A stretch of DNA of 51,239 bases, taken from Bacteroidales bacterium (lineage in GTDB: Bacteria > Bacteroidota > Bacteroidia > Bacteroidales > Bacteroidaceae). Of the stretch, positions 24,741-33,464 are shown piece by piece. Position numbers and translations under genes: made by a program. The stretch spans positions 1 through 51,239 of the forward strand of contig JAQXRG010000145.1 of the NCBI GenBank assembly GCA_029218405.1, in the 5' to 3' direction. The notes below the pieces were generated by a model. That model was not told the DNA's origin. It saw only the letters and a list, made by a program, of their open reading frames with translations, and ran no database searches. How positions within the stretch are numbered: position 1 is the stretch's first letter; the number at the start of each line of letters is the position of its first letter.

Positions 24741-25608
24741 GCTCCCCGAACTGCTCCCGGAACGCCTCGTCCTCCAGCTCCCGCAGCTCGGGATTCAGCA
24801 GTTCGAAGCGGTTGATGAGGAACAGCAGGTTGTCGAAGGTCAGCGGCAACGGACGTTCGCGGTTCATGAGTGCGAAGACCAGCATCACACGATCCATTTC
24901 CAGCACCACCTTCGCCACTTCCGGATGCCGCTCCAGGAAGTCCGTCACCTGCGGAGAGAAGTCATCATTCCGCAACCGCAAGTGCAGCTTGTTGCGGAAC
25001 ATGGCCCGGTAGTTGCCCATCTTGAAATTCTTGTCGGCCAAGTCGGCAAAGAGCGACTTCATGGTCCACTCGGCTGTCTCCAATGTGCCGATGAGCCCGT
25101 TGAGGACACGGGAATACGTCTCATACCCCTCCCAGTCTTCCTTGCACTTGTAGCGGAGGTCGTGCTCCACCTCGTGCCAGCCCTCAGAGAAGATAGTACG
25201 GATCTGCACCTCGTACGTGCTGCCGATGTAAGGCGCATACTCCTCGGGCAGTTCCGCGCGGAACGCCTCCACCTGCTCCTCCGGGATGGCCAGCGTCAGG
25301 TTCAACCGTTGGGGGCGGAACGTGAAGGTGTCCGGCTCGTCCACCGACTTGCGCACCAGTCCGTTCCGGCTCAGGAACAAAGACACGATGTCCACATCGT
25401 CCTGGAAATACAGCACGATACGAAAGCCGATGATGTCCTGCATCAACATTTTACCGGCCCGGTAAGCATCGCCCTTGATCGTCATCTTGTGCCGGATGGA
25501 CCGTTCGGTCTTCACCCGGAAAAACAGGCGGTACATCAGTCCGCTCTGGTCCATCCTACACCGGAGTTCCTGTTCCAGTAGGACGGCGATACGCTGCAGT
25601 CCTGTCAT
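24727..25608 (-). CDS. RelA/SpoT synthetase-domain protein (small alarmone synthetase-like)
   Basis: The 293-residue protein has a (p)ppGpp synthetase core and no HD hydrolase domain and no TGS/ACT region. Visible motifs are RSIRHKM (37-42), the Mg-binding QDIIGFRI (Asp 58), YEVQIRT with the catalytic Glu 133, and WHEVEHDLRYK (144-154), the usual EHxxRYK nucleotide-binding block. The core is followed by about 130 helical residues. That fits a synthetase-only enzyme making pppGpp or ppGpp from ATP and GTP/GDP, but sequence is divergent and activity is not proven. Its ATG overlaps the stop of the RsbW-like gene by 4 bp, so it is translationally coupled to the partner-switching operon; this is the unusual feature. 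Confidence 0.8.
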   Translation of the reverse strand: MTGLQRIAVLLEQELRCRMDQSGLMYRLFFRVKTERSIRHKMTIKGDAYRAGKMLMQDIIGFRIVLYFQDDVDIVSLFLSRNGLVRKSVDEPDTFTFRPQRLNLTLAIPEEQVEAFRAELPEEYAPYIGSTYEVQIRTIFSEGWHEVEHDLRYKCKEDWEGYETYSRVLNGLIGTLETAEWTMKSLFADLADKNFKMGNYRAMFRNKLHLRLRNDDFSPQVTDFLERHPEVAKVVLEMDRVMLVFALMNRERPLPLTFDNLLFLINRFELLNPELRELEDEAFREQFGELTAD

Positions 25609-26036
25609 ACTTCGGGAGTGATGCGTTTCTGCATCACCAGCATGTTATGGTTATTGTAATAACGGTATTCCACACAGTCCATCATCTGACGAATCAGGAA
25701 GATGCCCAGTCCGCCGATGGGACGGTCCTCCACGGACAGCGAGGTGTCCGCATCGGGCACCGCCGTGGGGTCGAACGGGAGGCCGGTGTCCGACAACGTG
25801 AACTGCAGCACCCCTGCCTGCTCCTTCCACTCCACGTCAATGGACAACGTTCCCTCCACCCCTTCAGGATAGGCATACTGGATGACATTCACTACGGCCT
25901 CTTCCAGCACCAGGTTCAGCGATGCCTCTACGGAGGCAGGCAATTTCCACTGGCTGCACACTTGCTCCAGCAGCACCGGGAGCTTCTCAATCTCTTCCAA
26001 ATGGTTGGTCAGCACCAACGTTTTCTTATTCTCCAT
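25605..26036 (-). CDS. RsbW-like serine kinase / anti-sigma factor (HATPase_c)
   Basis: The 143-residue protein is a GHKL ATPase of the RsbW/SpoIIAB type. It shows the N box LVLEEAVVNVIQYAY (Glu and Asn that bind Mg-ATP), the G1 box LSDTGLPFDP and the G2 box GGLGIFLIRQMMD. These proteins phosphorylate a STAS antagonist and bind a sigma factor or another target. Its partner STAS protein and SpoIIE phosphatase are encoded directly upstream. No sigma factor lies in the operon, so the output could be the downstream RelA/SpoT-type protein or a sigma factor elsewhere; both are inference. Confidence 0.92.
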   Translation of the reverse strand: MENKKTLVLTNHLEEIEKLPVLLEQVCSQWKLPASVEASLNLVLEEAVVNVIQYAYPEGVEGTLSIDVEWKEQAGVLQFTLSDTGLPFDPTAVPDADTSLSVEDRPIGGLGIFLIRQMMDCVEYRYYNNHNMLVMQKRITPEV

Positions 26037-26054
26037 AAATTGTCAGGTATTGTT

Positions 26055-27971
26055 TCATTTCTTATTCAGGCGCAGACAAAACAGCGTCAGGTCATCACTC
26101 TGCTCCGCCTCGCCGGCAAAATCGGTCACACACTGGGTCAGGCACTCCACGAGCTCCTTGACGGACACTCCCTGCGCAGCGTCCACACGCGCCATCACCT
26201 GTCCTTCTCCCAACTGCTCGTGACCGACATTCTCCGCCTCGGTCAATCCGTCGGTGTACATGAACAGGGCGGTGCCGTCCGACAGGTCCTCCGTCTGGTC
26301 CTGGAAGGGGAAACCGTCCAGGATACCGATGGGCAGGTTAGGCTTCACCGACTGGAAGCGGCAGCCACCGGCCTGGGGTATCAGCAACGGCGGATTGTGC
26401 CCCGCGTTGCAATAGACCAGCCGACCAGTCTCCAGGTCGAGCACCCCCATGTACATGGTGATGAACATGTTCTCGTCGTTGCGCTCGGAGATGGCATGGT
26501 TCAGTAGGGTGGCCACCTGCGCGGGCGACTCGCAGTTGTTCGCCATGATGCGGAACAGCGTGCGGGTAATGGCCATCACCAACGAGGCGGGAATGCCTTT
26601 CCCGGACACGTCGCCGATGGCAAAAAACAGTTGCTGCCCCCGAATGAAGAAGTCGTAGAAGTCGCCTCCCACCTCCTTGGCCGGCTGCAGGAAACCGTAA
26701 AGCTCCAGGTCCTCCCGGTCAGGGAAGGGCGAGAAGATTTTCGGAATCAGGCTCATCTGGATGTTGCGCGCGATGTGCAGCTCACTCTCGATGCGCTCCT
26801 TCGAACGGGTCGTCTCGGTCAGCTCGCTGATGTAGTTCTGGAGCGAGGTCTGCATGAAGGCAAACGCGTCGTGCAGCTGCTTCATCTCGTCCTTGGTATC
26901 CACCTCGGGCAACACAGTCGTGAAGTTCCCCTTGGCGATGTGATAAGCCGCCTGGGTCAAGTCGGCCAGCGGCCTCGTGCCCATCACCACTAAGTAACGG
27001 ATGCACACCAACAGCAGCACCAACCCGCTCAGCAGAATGAGCACAATGGACAGGGCTGTGAACCCCAGCTCGCTCATGATGGTCTCGTAGGGACAGACAC
27101 AGGCGCCCGTCCAGCCGTAGCGGAGCATCGGAGCGTAGCAGATGAGCACGTCGCATCCCTGCAGCTCAATGCGCATGGTCCCCTGTTCGTCCTTGAGCAG
27201 CTCATGGCCGATGACGGCCAGCTCTTCACTGCCCAGGTCCGCCGCCCGGTCGAAGATGCTCTTGTGCAGCAGCACCCGCTTGTCGGGATGGGTCAGATAA
27301 TTGCCAGTACGGCTCAAGATGAACGAGTAGCTGTCGCGGTACGGGCGCAGCTGGTTGACCTCTGCGGTCAGCTCGTCCAACGACACGTCGGCGGTCAGCA
27401 CGGCGAAGGCCTTGCCCTCCTCGTCCAGCAGGGGCAGCGAGTAGGTAATCATCAGCACGTTACCGCCTCCCTCATCGAAATACGGTTCCGACCATACCCC
27501 CTGCTTCTTGTAGCGAGGCAGGGTGTACCAGCTCATCTTGTGATAATCGTACGTCTCCGACCCCAAGTGCTGCTCATGGACAGTCCCAGTCGAGTCCAGG
27601 CTGACATACTCCATGAAATAATGCCCCTTCCAGGGGAAATAACCGGGCTCGAAGGCCACACAGCCACCCATGACGGTGCTGTCCTGGCACACCATGCGCC
27701 GCACCACCGCCATCATCGAGTCCGGCTCCGCCAGACGGCGCACCACGGCCCCCTCGGTCAGTGCCACCAGGTTCTCCACCCTCGCCAGCTCCCGGTCAAT
27801 CTTCTGGAGCATGTTCTCCATGAGCAGGGTAGTGTAGCGCACCGCCTGTTGCTCTTCGCGCTGAGTACTGTAGGTATGGAACACCAGCGCTATGCAACCG
27901 AAGATGACGATGGTGAGCGTGAGGATATAGAAGCTGAGCTTCGAGGCCAACGACAAGAATATCTTCCTCAT
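26055..27971 (-). CDS. Cache-HAMP-SpoIIE serine phosphatase (RsbU-like sensor)
   Basis: The 638-residue inner-membrane protein has TM helices at about 12-32 and 302-325 that flank a periplasmic double-Cache domain (about 40-295), then a HAMP domain (about 326-385) and a SpoIIE/PP2C phosphatase (about 400-638). Metal-binding acidic residues are present in GGDFYDF (Asp 437), IGDVSGKG (Asp 454), MYTDGLTEA and QSDDLTLF. Such proteins sense a small periplasmic ligand and dephosphorylate the STAS antagonist, freeing the kinase's target. It lies 17 bp after the STAS gene and 18 bp before the RsbW-like gene. Confidence 0.93.
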   Translation of the reverse strand: MRKIFLSLASKLSFYILTLTIVIFGCIALVFHTYSTQREEQQAVRYTTLLMENMLQKIDRELARVENLVALTEGAVVRRLAEPDSMMAVVRRMVCQDSTVMGGCVAFEPGYFPWKGHYFMEYVSLDSTGTVHEQHLGSETYDYHKMSWYTLPRYKKQGVWSEPYFDEGGGNVLMITYSLPLLDEEGKAFAVLTADVSLDELTAEVNQLRPYRDSYSFILSRTGNYLTHPDKRVLLHKSIFDRAADLGSEELAVIGHELLKDEQGTMRIELQGCDVLICYAPMLRYGWTGACVCPYETIMSELGFTALSIVLILLSGLVLLLVCIRYLVVMGTRPLADLTQAAYHIAKGNFTTVLPEVDTKDEMKQLHDAFAFMQTSLQNYISELTETTRSKERIESELHIARNIQMSLIPKIFSPFPDREDLELYGFLQPAKEVGGDFYDFFIRGQQLFFAIGDVSGKGIPASLVMAITRTLFRIMANNCESPAQVATLLNHAISERNDENMFITMYMGVLDLETGRLVYCNAGHNPPLLIPQAGGCRFQSVKPNLPIGILDGFPFQDQTEDLSDGTALFMYTDGLTEAENVGHEQLGEGQVMARVDAAQGVSVKELVECLTQCVTDFAGEAEQSDDLTLFCLRLNKK

Positions 27972-27988
27972 AACGGCTCGTTCCCGGT

Positions 27989-28294
27989 TCAGTTACGGAT
28001 GTCAAACAGTGCAAAGAATCCGGTGATGGTAAAGATGTTCCGCAGCTCGTCGTTGATGTGGAGGATGACCATCTTCCCACCCTTGGCGTCAACGGCCTTG
28101 CGCAGCGTCAGCAACTGGCGCAGGCCGGAACTGCTGATGTACTCCAGCTCCTTGCAGTCCAGTACGATTTCCTTGTCGGCGTTTTCCACCAACGGCTTCA
28201 TTTCCTTCTCAAACACTACGGCGTTCACCGTATCCAGGCGGCCGGCCACGATGCCCGTCCACACATTTCCTTCATTTTTGATTGTCAGCGTCAT
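27989..28294 (-). CDS. STAS domain anti-sigma factor antagonist
   Basis: The 101-residue protein has the STAS fold of SpoIIAA/RsbV: strand VAGRLDTVNA, then DCKELEYISSSGLRQLL, where the SSSG serine cluster contains the phosphorylation site, and a C-terminal helix FTITGFFALFD. It is the expected substrate of the RsbW-like kinase and of the SpoIIE phosphatase downstream, in the same operon. The 40 bp between it and the permease stop holds no obvious terminator. Confidence 0.93.
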   Translation of the reverse strand: MTLTIKNEGNVWTGIVAGRLDTVNAVVFEKEMKPLVENADKEIVLDCKELEYISSSGLRQLLTLRKAVDAKGGKMVILHINDELRNIFTITGFFALFDIRN

Positions 28295-28334
28295 ATTAAT
28301 TCAAGTTTAAATAGTCAAGTATTCCTACGTTGTC

Positions 28335-30125
28335 TCATAAGGGGAACAACAATGTCACGATAAACACGTTGGCCGCCAGCACGATCAGGTTCATCAGCAC
28401 GCCGATGGGCATGAAATCCGTGAACCGGTAGCCGCCTGCTCCATAGACCAGCATGTGGGTGGGCGATCCGATGGGAGTGGCGAAACTGGACGAGGCGGCC
28501 AGCATCAGTGCCACCGAGAAGGTCAGCGGGCTCACTCCCAGTGTCACCGCCGTCTCGTAAGCGATGGGATAGAACATGGCCGCTGCCGCCACGTTGCTGA
28601 TGAACTCCGTGATAAAGGTCGCGGCCAGACAAATGCAGACCAGTGCCACGATCGGGTTGGTGCCGCACGCGCCGAGAATGGCTTCCGACAGCTGCGAAGC
28701 AATGCCGGTCTTCTCAATGGCCAGCCCCAGACAGATGGAACCGGCGAAGATCATCAGGATGTTCCAGTCGATACATTTCCGCGCTTGCTCCACATTGCAG
28801 CAACGGGTGAACAGCATGGCTCCCGCCGCCAGAAAGCAGGCCTGCAGGAGGGTCAGCACACCCATGGAGGAGAGGACAATCATTGCCAGCATGATGAGTG
28901 ACGAGACCAGTGTCTTCCGTCCGATGTTCGGCAGGTCCTCCGACTCGAAGAAGCGCAAATCCTTCTCCCAGCTGGCATAGCTGGCCGCCGTCTGTCCCAG
29001 CGGACATTCCAGCAACAGCACATCGTTCGGTTGGAAGACGATGTCACGCGGGCTCCGGTCAATACGCTCGCCCTTGCGGGCCACCGCCACCAACACCATA
29101 CGCGTGTCGGCCTCGAAGCTCACCTCCTCCATGGTCTTCCCGACGAAGCGGCTGCTCCGCTCCACCACCGCCGTGCGCAACTTGCGCCGCTGGTCCACCT
29201 CGCTCACCGAATACACATGATGGTCGGCGTTCACCAGCCCGTGCGTGCGCTTCAACTCCAGTATCTCTTCAATCTGTCCCGAATAGATGAGGCGGTCGCC
29301 ACCCATCAGGAACTCGTCATCGGCCACAGGGGAAATGATTTCCTTGTCGAAACGGACAATCTCCACCAGGCGTCCACCGCGTACCTGCTGCAGACGAGCC
29401 TCCTCGATGGTCTGTCCCACAGAGGGACAGTCCGTGGGCACCAGCAGCTCCACCGTATAGCCGTCCGTCTGGGCGAAGGACTCATCGGGCGAACGGCGGA
29501 CAGGAAGCAGACGACGCAATGCCAGCACCGACAAGACACCGACCGCCAGAATGAACAATCCTGGCAGTGTGGTCGTGAAGACGTTCAGTTCCTCCTGCGT
29601 GTCGCGCATGTACAGTCCCGACACAATCAGGTTGGGAGGCGTACCAATCAGCGTACACACCCCACCCATGCCCGAAGCGTAGCTCAGGGGAATCAGCAGG
29701 CGCGAAGGTGCCACATTCAGTTTCTTTGACCATATCTTCACCACGTTCAGAAACAGCGCAACGACCGTGGTGTTACTCAAGAAGGCACTCAGCCCTGCCA
29801 CCGGCAGCATGAGCCGCACGATGGCCTTCCCGTACGAGGAAGGGATGCCCAGCACGTAGCGCACCATCCATTGCAGCACGCCCGTGTGCACCAGTCCGGC
29901 TATCACCACGAACAGTACTCCGATGGTAACCACCGAGGTAGAACTGAAGCCCGACAACGCCTCTTGCGCCGACAGGACTCCCGTCACATACAATGTACCC
30001 ATACCGCCCAGAAAGACAAAGTCGGCAGGTAGTTTCGTAAAAATCATCACACCGAACATGACGACAATGGTCACGATGGTGATCCAAGCATAGCCGTTCA
30101 GGCCCATCAACAAAAAAGTTTCCAT
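28335..30125 (-). CDS. SLC13/DASS family permease with two RCK_C domains
   Basis: The 596-residue inner-membrane protein has about 12 TM helices in two halves (about 1-190 and 405-596), with the DASS signature GMGGVCTLIGTPPN (serine/threonine-rich ion-binding loop) and the second ASSSFATPIGSPTHMLV loop. Between them lie two TrkA-C/RCK_C regulatory domains (about 205-290 and 300-385). The family moves sulfate, di- and tricarboxylates or other anions with Na+. It is first in the operon, so it may report or supply a ligand to the Cache sensor downstream; that link is inference. The exact substrate is unknown. Confidence 0.9.
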   Translation of the reverse strand: METFLLMGLNGYAWITIVTIVVMFGVMIFTKLPADFVFLGGMGTLYVTGVLSAQEALSGFSSTSVVTIGVLFVVIAGLVHTGVLQWMVRYVLGIPSSYGKAIVRLMLPVAGLSAFLSNTTVVALFLNVVKIWSKKLNVAPSRLLIPLSYASGMGGVCTLIGTPPNLIVSGLYMRDTQEELNVFTTTLPGLFILAVGVLSVLALRRLLPVRRSPDESFAQTDGYTVELLVPTDCPSVGQTIEEARLQQVRGGRLVEIVRFDKEIISPVADDEFLMGGDRLIYSGQIEEILELKRTHGLVNADHHVYSVSEVDQRRKLRTAVVERSSRFVGKTMEEVSFEADTRMVLVAVARKGERIDRSPRDIVFQPNDVLLLECPLGQTAASYASWEKDLRFFESEDLPNIGRKTLVSSLIMLAMIVLSSMGVLTLLQACFLAAGAMLFTRCCNVEQARKCIDWNILMIFAGSICLGLAIEKTGIASQLSEAILGACGTNPIVALVCICLAATFITEFISNVAAAAMFYPIAYETAVTLGVSPLTFSVALMLAASSSFATPIGSPTHMLVYGAGGYRFTDFMPIGVLMNLIVLAANVFIVTLLFPL

Positions 30126-30261
30126 TATTGTCGTATTTAAGTCAGTGGCAAAACAGTTGCCTCACGATTGATCAAGATGTACAAAGGAAACTCTTTATTT
30201 CTGTATTCCCAACATTCCGTGAAAGAATTAACGTTTTTTAATGAGATGACCACTGCATCGG

Positions 30262-31146
30262 CTACCGCCGATGACCATACTGGTTGAACACAATGCCCAG
30301 CACAATCAGGGCCAGACCGATATAGGTGGTGACAGCGATTGATTCGCCCAGCACCACGGCAATGAAGAACAGCGAGAGGAACGGCGACAGGTAGCACAGC
30401 TGGTTCACCAAGGCCGGATTGGAGGTCAACCGCATGGCTAACCCGAAGCAGATGAACGGAATGCCCATCTCGAAGCCGCCTACATACATGGCCGACAATA
30501 TGCCGGGCAGGGACTGCAGACGGATGCCTGTCAGGGCAGCTCCCGCCAACAGGTAGGCAGAGCCGAACAGGAAGGACATGAACAGGGCCACACTGCCGTC
30601 GGTCGCCTCCTTCCACCGGTTGTTGACCATCCAGTAGGAGGCCCACAGCACGGCACTCAACGCTGCCAACAAGATGCCTTCGGCGGACACCGACAGACCG
30701 GACGAACCGCCCGGACCCAGCGAGATGAGGGCCACTCCAGCCAAGGAGACCGCCATGCCGACATACTTCCGCCGGGGAATGGGCTGCCCGGCAACTACCG
30801 CCAGCAGCACTAACAGCACGATGGGCCAGGCATAGTTGATGGGCTGTGCCACCTGTGCCGGCAGCAAGGCGTAGGCCTTGAACAGCACCAAGTAATAGGC
30901 CACGGGATTCAGCAGCCCCAGTCCGGCAAAGTACAGCCATTGCCGCTTGTCCAAGCACCTCACTAACAGCCACTTGCGCTGAACGGTGAGCAGGACGGAG
31001 AAAATGAGGAGCGAGGTCAGGCTGGCCACGACCAGCATCTCGAAATGGGAGAGGTAGCGCAAGGTGGTCTTGAAGGCCGTTGCCACGGTGGACCAACTGA
31101 GTACCGCCACACAGGCGTATATCACTGCTTTCGTATCTGTCTTCAT
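30262..31146 (-). CDS. EamA/DMT family transporter, copy 2
   Basis: The 294-residue inner-membrane protein has ten TM helices and two EamA repeats. The first helix contains VAVLSWSTVATAFK, the WSTVA-type DMT motif, and the C-terminal repeat has SPFLSLFFIAVVLGES. The frame is open 78 codons further upstream, but the ATG at 31144-31146 begins MKTDTKAVIYACVAV, gives a normal length and lies after the -7 box. It differs clearly from copy 1. The 136-bp spacer towards the SLC13 gene holds no recognisable feature. Confidence 0.9.
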   Translation of the reverse strand: MKTDTKAVIYACVAVLSWSTVATAFKTTLRYLSHFEMLVVASLTSLLIFSVLLTVQRKWLLVRCLDKRQWLYFAGLGLLNPVAYYLVLFKAYALLPAQVAQPINYAWPIVLLVLLAVVAGQPIPRRKYVGMAVSLAGVALISLGPGGSSGLSVSAEGILLAALSAVLWASYWMVNNRWKEATDGSVALFMSFLFGSAYLLAGAALTGIRLQSLPGILSAMYVGGFEMGIPFICFGLAMRLTSNPALVNQLCYLSPFLSLFFIAVVLGESIAVTTYIGLALIVLGIVFNQYGHRR

Positions 31147-31172
31147 GGGTTGTTGCTTTATATAAAGGCGGG

Positions 31173-31180
31173 CAAAGGTA
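31173..31180 (-). promoter_or_regulatory. -7 element of the second EamA gene
   Basis: The minus strand reads TACCTTTG, a full match to TAnnTTTG, 27 bp before the ATG at 31146. This supports the shorter start. Confidence 0.6.
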
Positions 31181-31297
31181 CGATGTTTTTCGCACATCCT
31201 CCTGCTCCTGCTGCCGTTTTTTGCCCCACGTCCCGTCCTTTCTTCCTCGTTCGTCTGTTTATTTGCCCCTTTTTCATGATAAAAAGAGAAGGAAAGC

Positions 31298-31327
31298 TTG
31301 GAAAACTCCGATAAAACCGTAACTTTG
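31298..31327 (+). promoter_or_regulatory. Promoter of the C11 peptidase gene
   Basis: TTG (31298-31300) and TAACTTTG (31320-31327), 19 bp apart, match the -33/-7 consensus. The leader before the ATG at 31387 is about 55 nt. Confidence 0.7.
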
Positions 31328-31386
31328 CACACTATGAGACAAGCGAACTTCGTATTATCAACCAACTTACTTAAAAACAAAACTAC

Positions 31387-33255
31387 ATGAAATCATTACG
31401 ACTCTTTGCGCTGCTCCTGACAGCAGCCTGCTGCAGCATCGGCCTGTTTACGGCCTGTAGCGACGATGACGAACCCGTGGTACCCCCCGAACCGGAAGAA
31501 CCGGTAGTACCAACCGACACGACAGCGGTAGATACGACGGCCACCGAACAGACCTATACTCTGATGATGTACGGGTGTGGCGGCGGCAACCTGGACGAGG
31601 CGATGGAATACAACCTCTACCAAGTGGCGGGCTACGGCTATTCGGAGAAAGTACACTTCACCGCATTGATGAAGTATTCCCAAAAACTACAGAACGAAGA
31701 AGGGAAAGAGGGTACCCGCCGCTTCACGATGACCCCGGACGGCCTGAAGAACGAGCAGGCGTTCGAAGCCGACTACCGGCTGGATGACCCGCAGCACCTG
31801 GCCGACTTCATCGTACAGGCGCAGAAGGACTTCCCCGCCTCCCACTACATCCTGGTGCTGTGGAACCACGGCGACGTATTCAGTATCTATGACCAGCCCG
31901 TGGACGACAGCTATGCATCGTCAGCCCGCTACCTGGTGTACGATGATGTGACCAAACAGACCATCTCCATCTTCGAACAGGAGGAAGCCTACCGCCTGGC
32001 CGAGAAAGCCGGTGCGCAGAAGCTGTCGGTGCTGTATTGGGATGTCTGCATGATGAACATGATCGAGAACCTCTATCAGGTGAGGAATCATGCCGACTAC
32101 ATCATGGGAGCGGCTCACCTGACTCCCGAATCAGGGGGCTACTATCCCGAACTGATTCACGCCTTGGAGAACAGCGCCACGCTGGAGGAGGCCCTGAAAA
32201 CCTATGTCCCCCAGGCGGTGAACCAATGGAAGGTGACGATGGTCAGCTACCCGGTCGATCTGTCTGTGACCAAGACCGCCCACTTGGAGCCGGTAGCAGC
32301 GGCTATGAAAGAATGTACTGACCGTATATGTGACATCATCCGCCAGTCCGAAACGCAGACGGCCTACCGCTTCTGGGGATGTGCCGGTGGCAGCAATCCG
32401 AAATCCAGCAATTATGCCAACTTCGGCAACCTGTATTTCTTCAACGACCTTGAGACTACCGACCTCGTGTCCACCTTCGTCCGTCTGTCGAACAACTGCA
32501 TAGACGGCTACCTCTCGGCGGCGGCCTCCAAGCTGCGCAGTGCCATGGAGCAGGCCATCCTGGTACGGGCCGCCTGCAATATGCCGTCCACACTGGAACA
32601 GGCGAGCATAGGCCTTACATGGCAGCAAGCTGCATCATTCACGTGGAAGTATAGTTCTTTCAAGGTAAAAAGCCTGTCGGAACTCTACCACCTCACCGCC
32701 TTCGACCAGGTGGCGGGCTGGAGCCGCTTCCTGGAGCAGAACGAGTACAAGAACATCTGTTGGCGGTATAAACTGGTAAATGGTTCTCTCGATGAAGAAC
32801 TCTACGATGCAGCCGACAATCCCCTGTGGAAATGCTACTTTAAGCTGTCAGACGAGGCAGACCCGTCTGACAAACTGATCGGTAACTTTATCAAGATTGC
32901 CGAAGAATACACCTCAATAATGGAGGCGCAGCTCAGCGATGCCGATGCAGAGAAGTATTTCAACGACTTCATACAACCCTACTTATTGCAGAACCTGAAC
33001 AGTAAATTCAATTTTTTCATGCGGTATTTTGAAGTAGATCAGGTACCGAAGTTCACCTTCACTTTCACTTATACGAACCTCGAAGACGCTTCGCCGGTAT
33101 TCACGTATGAATATACCGACAAACAACTCAGGGAATACCGTATCAGTTTAGGCTACGAAGAGGACGACGTAGAGGATACAGAAGGCGAGGATCCGGAAGA
33201 AGGGGCAGACGAAGGCGATAATCCGGAAGAAGGAACAGAAGGGGAAGGAGAATAA
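31387..33255 (+). CDS. Clostripain-family (C11) cysteine peptidase, surface lipoprotein
   Basis: The 622-residue protein has a lipoprotein signal with Cys 24 followed by SDDDE, an acidic pattern that directs Bacteroidota lipoproteins to the cell surface. A Pro/Thr/Glu-rich linker (about 30-55) comes next, then the C11 catalytic domain. His 161 in LVLWNHGD and Cys 221 in YWDVCMMNMIE are the expected dyad. C11 enzymes cut after Arg or Lys and often self-activate at a Lys/Arg site; no certain self-cleavage site could be picked. The last 32 residues are almost all Glu, Asp, Gly and Pro, an unusual acidic tail. It stands alone between divergent EamA and the convergent palindrome. Confidence 0.9.
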   Translation: MKSLRLFALLLTAACCSIGLFTACSDDDEPVVPPEPEEPVVPTDTTAVDTTATEQTYTLMMYGCGGGNLDEAMEYNLYQVAGYGYSEKVHFTALMKYSQKLQNEEGKEGTRRFTMTPDGLKNEQAFEADYRLDDPQHLADFIVQAQKDFPASHYILVLWNHGDVFSIYDQPVDDSYASSARYLVYDDVTKQTISIFEQEEAYRLAEKAGAQKLSVLYWDVCMMNMIENLYQVRNHADYIMGAAHLTPESGGYYPELIHALENSATLEEALKTYVPQAVNQWKVTMVSYPVDLSVTKTAHLEPVAAAMKECTDRICDIIRQSETQTAYRFWGCAGGSNPKSSNYANFGNLYFFNDLETTDLVSTFVRLSNNCIDGYLSAAASKLRSAMEQAILVRAACNMPSTLEQASIGLTWQQAASFTWKYSSFKVKSLSELYHLTAFDQVAGWSRFLEQNEYKNICWRYKLVNGSLDEELYDAADNPLWKCYFKLSDEADPSDKLIGNFIKIAEEYTSIMEAQLSDADAEKYFNDFIQPYLLQNLNSKFNFFMRYFEVDQVPKFTFTFTYTNLEDASPVFTYEYTDKQLREYRISLGYEEDDVEDTEGEDPEEGADEGDNPEEGTEGEGE

Positions 33256-33279
33256 CCGGGGGAGGCCATCCGAAGACCC

Positions 33280-33408
33280 ACCAATGACGAACAATGATAC
33301 AATTCGATAATGACGCTGTAGGGGCGGACCTGCGTGTCCGCCCGGAATGCCGAGGCGGATGTTTCCGGGCAGACACATAGGTCTGCCCCTACAGCATTCG
33401 TCATTGGT
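33280..33408. repeat. REP/BIME-like palindromic intergenic element
   Basis: Outer arms ACCAATGACGAA (33280-33291) and TTCGTCATTGGT (33397-33408) pair perfectly. Inner arms 33315-33345 and 33365-33395 are 31 bp each and largely complementary, around a 19-bp centre. Each inner arm is itself a hairpin: GGGCGGAC/GTCCGCCC on the left and GGGCAGAC/GTCTGCCC on the right. The difference between the arms is compensated within each hairpin. It lies between two convergent genes. Confidence 0.8.
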
Positions 33409-33464
33409 AACGAAGTGAAGAAACAACGTTCGGCGGCCCGTAGGGGGAAAGCCAATCTGAAAAG

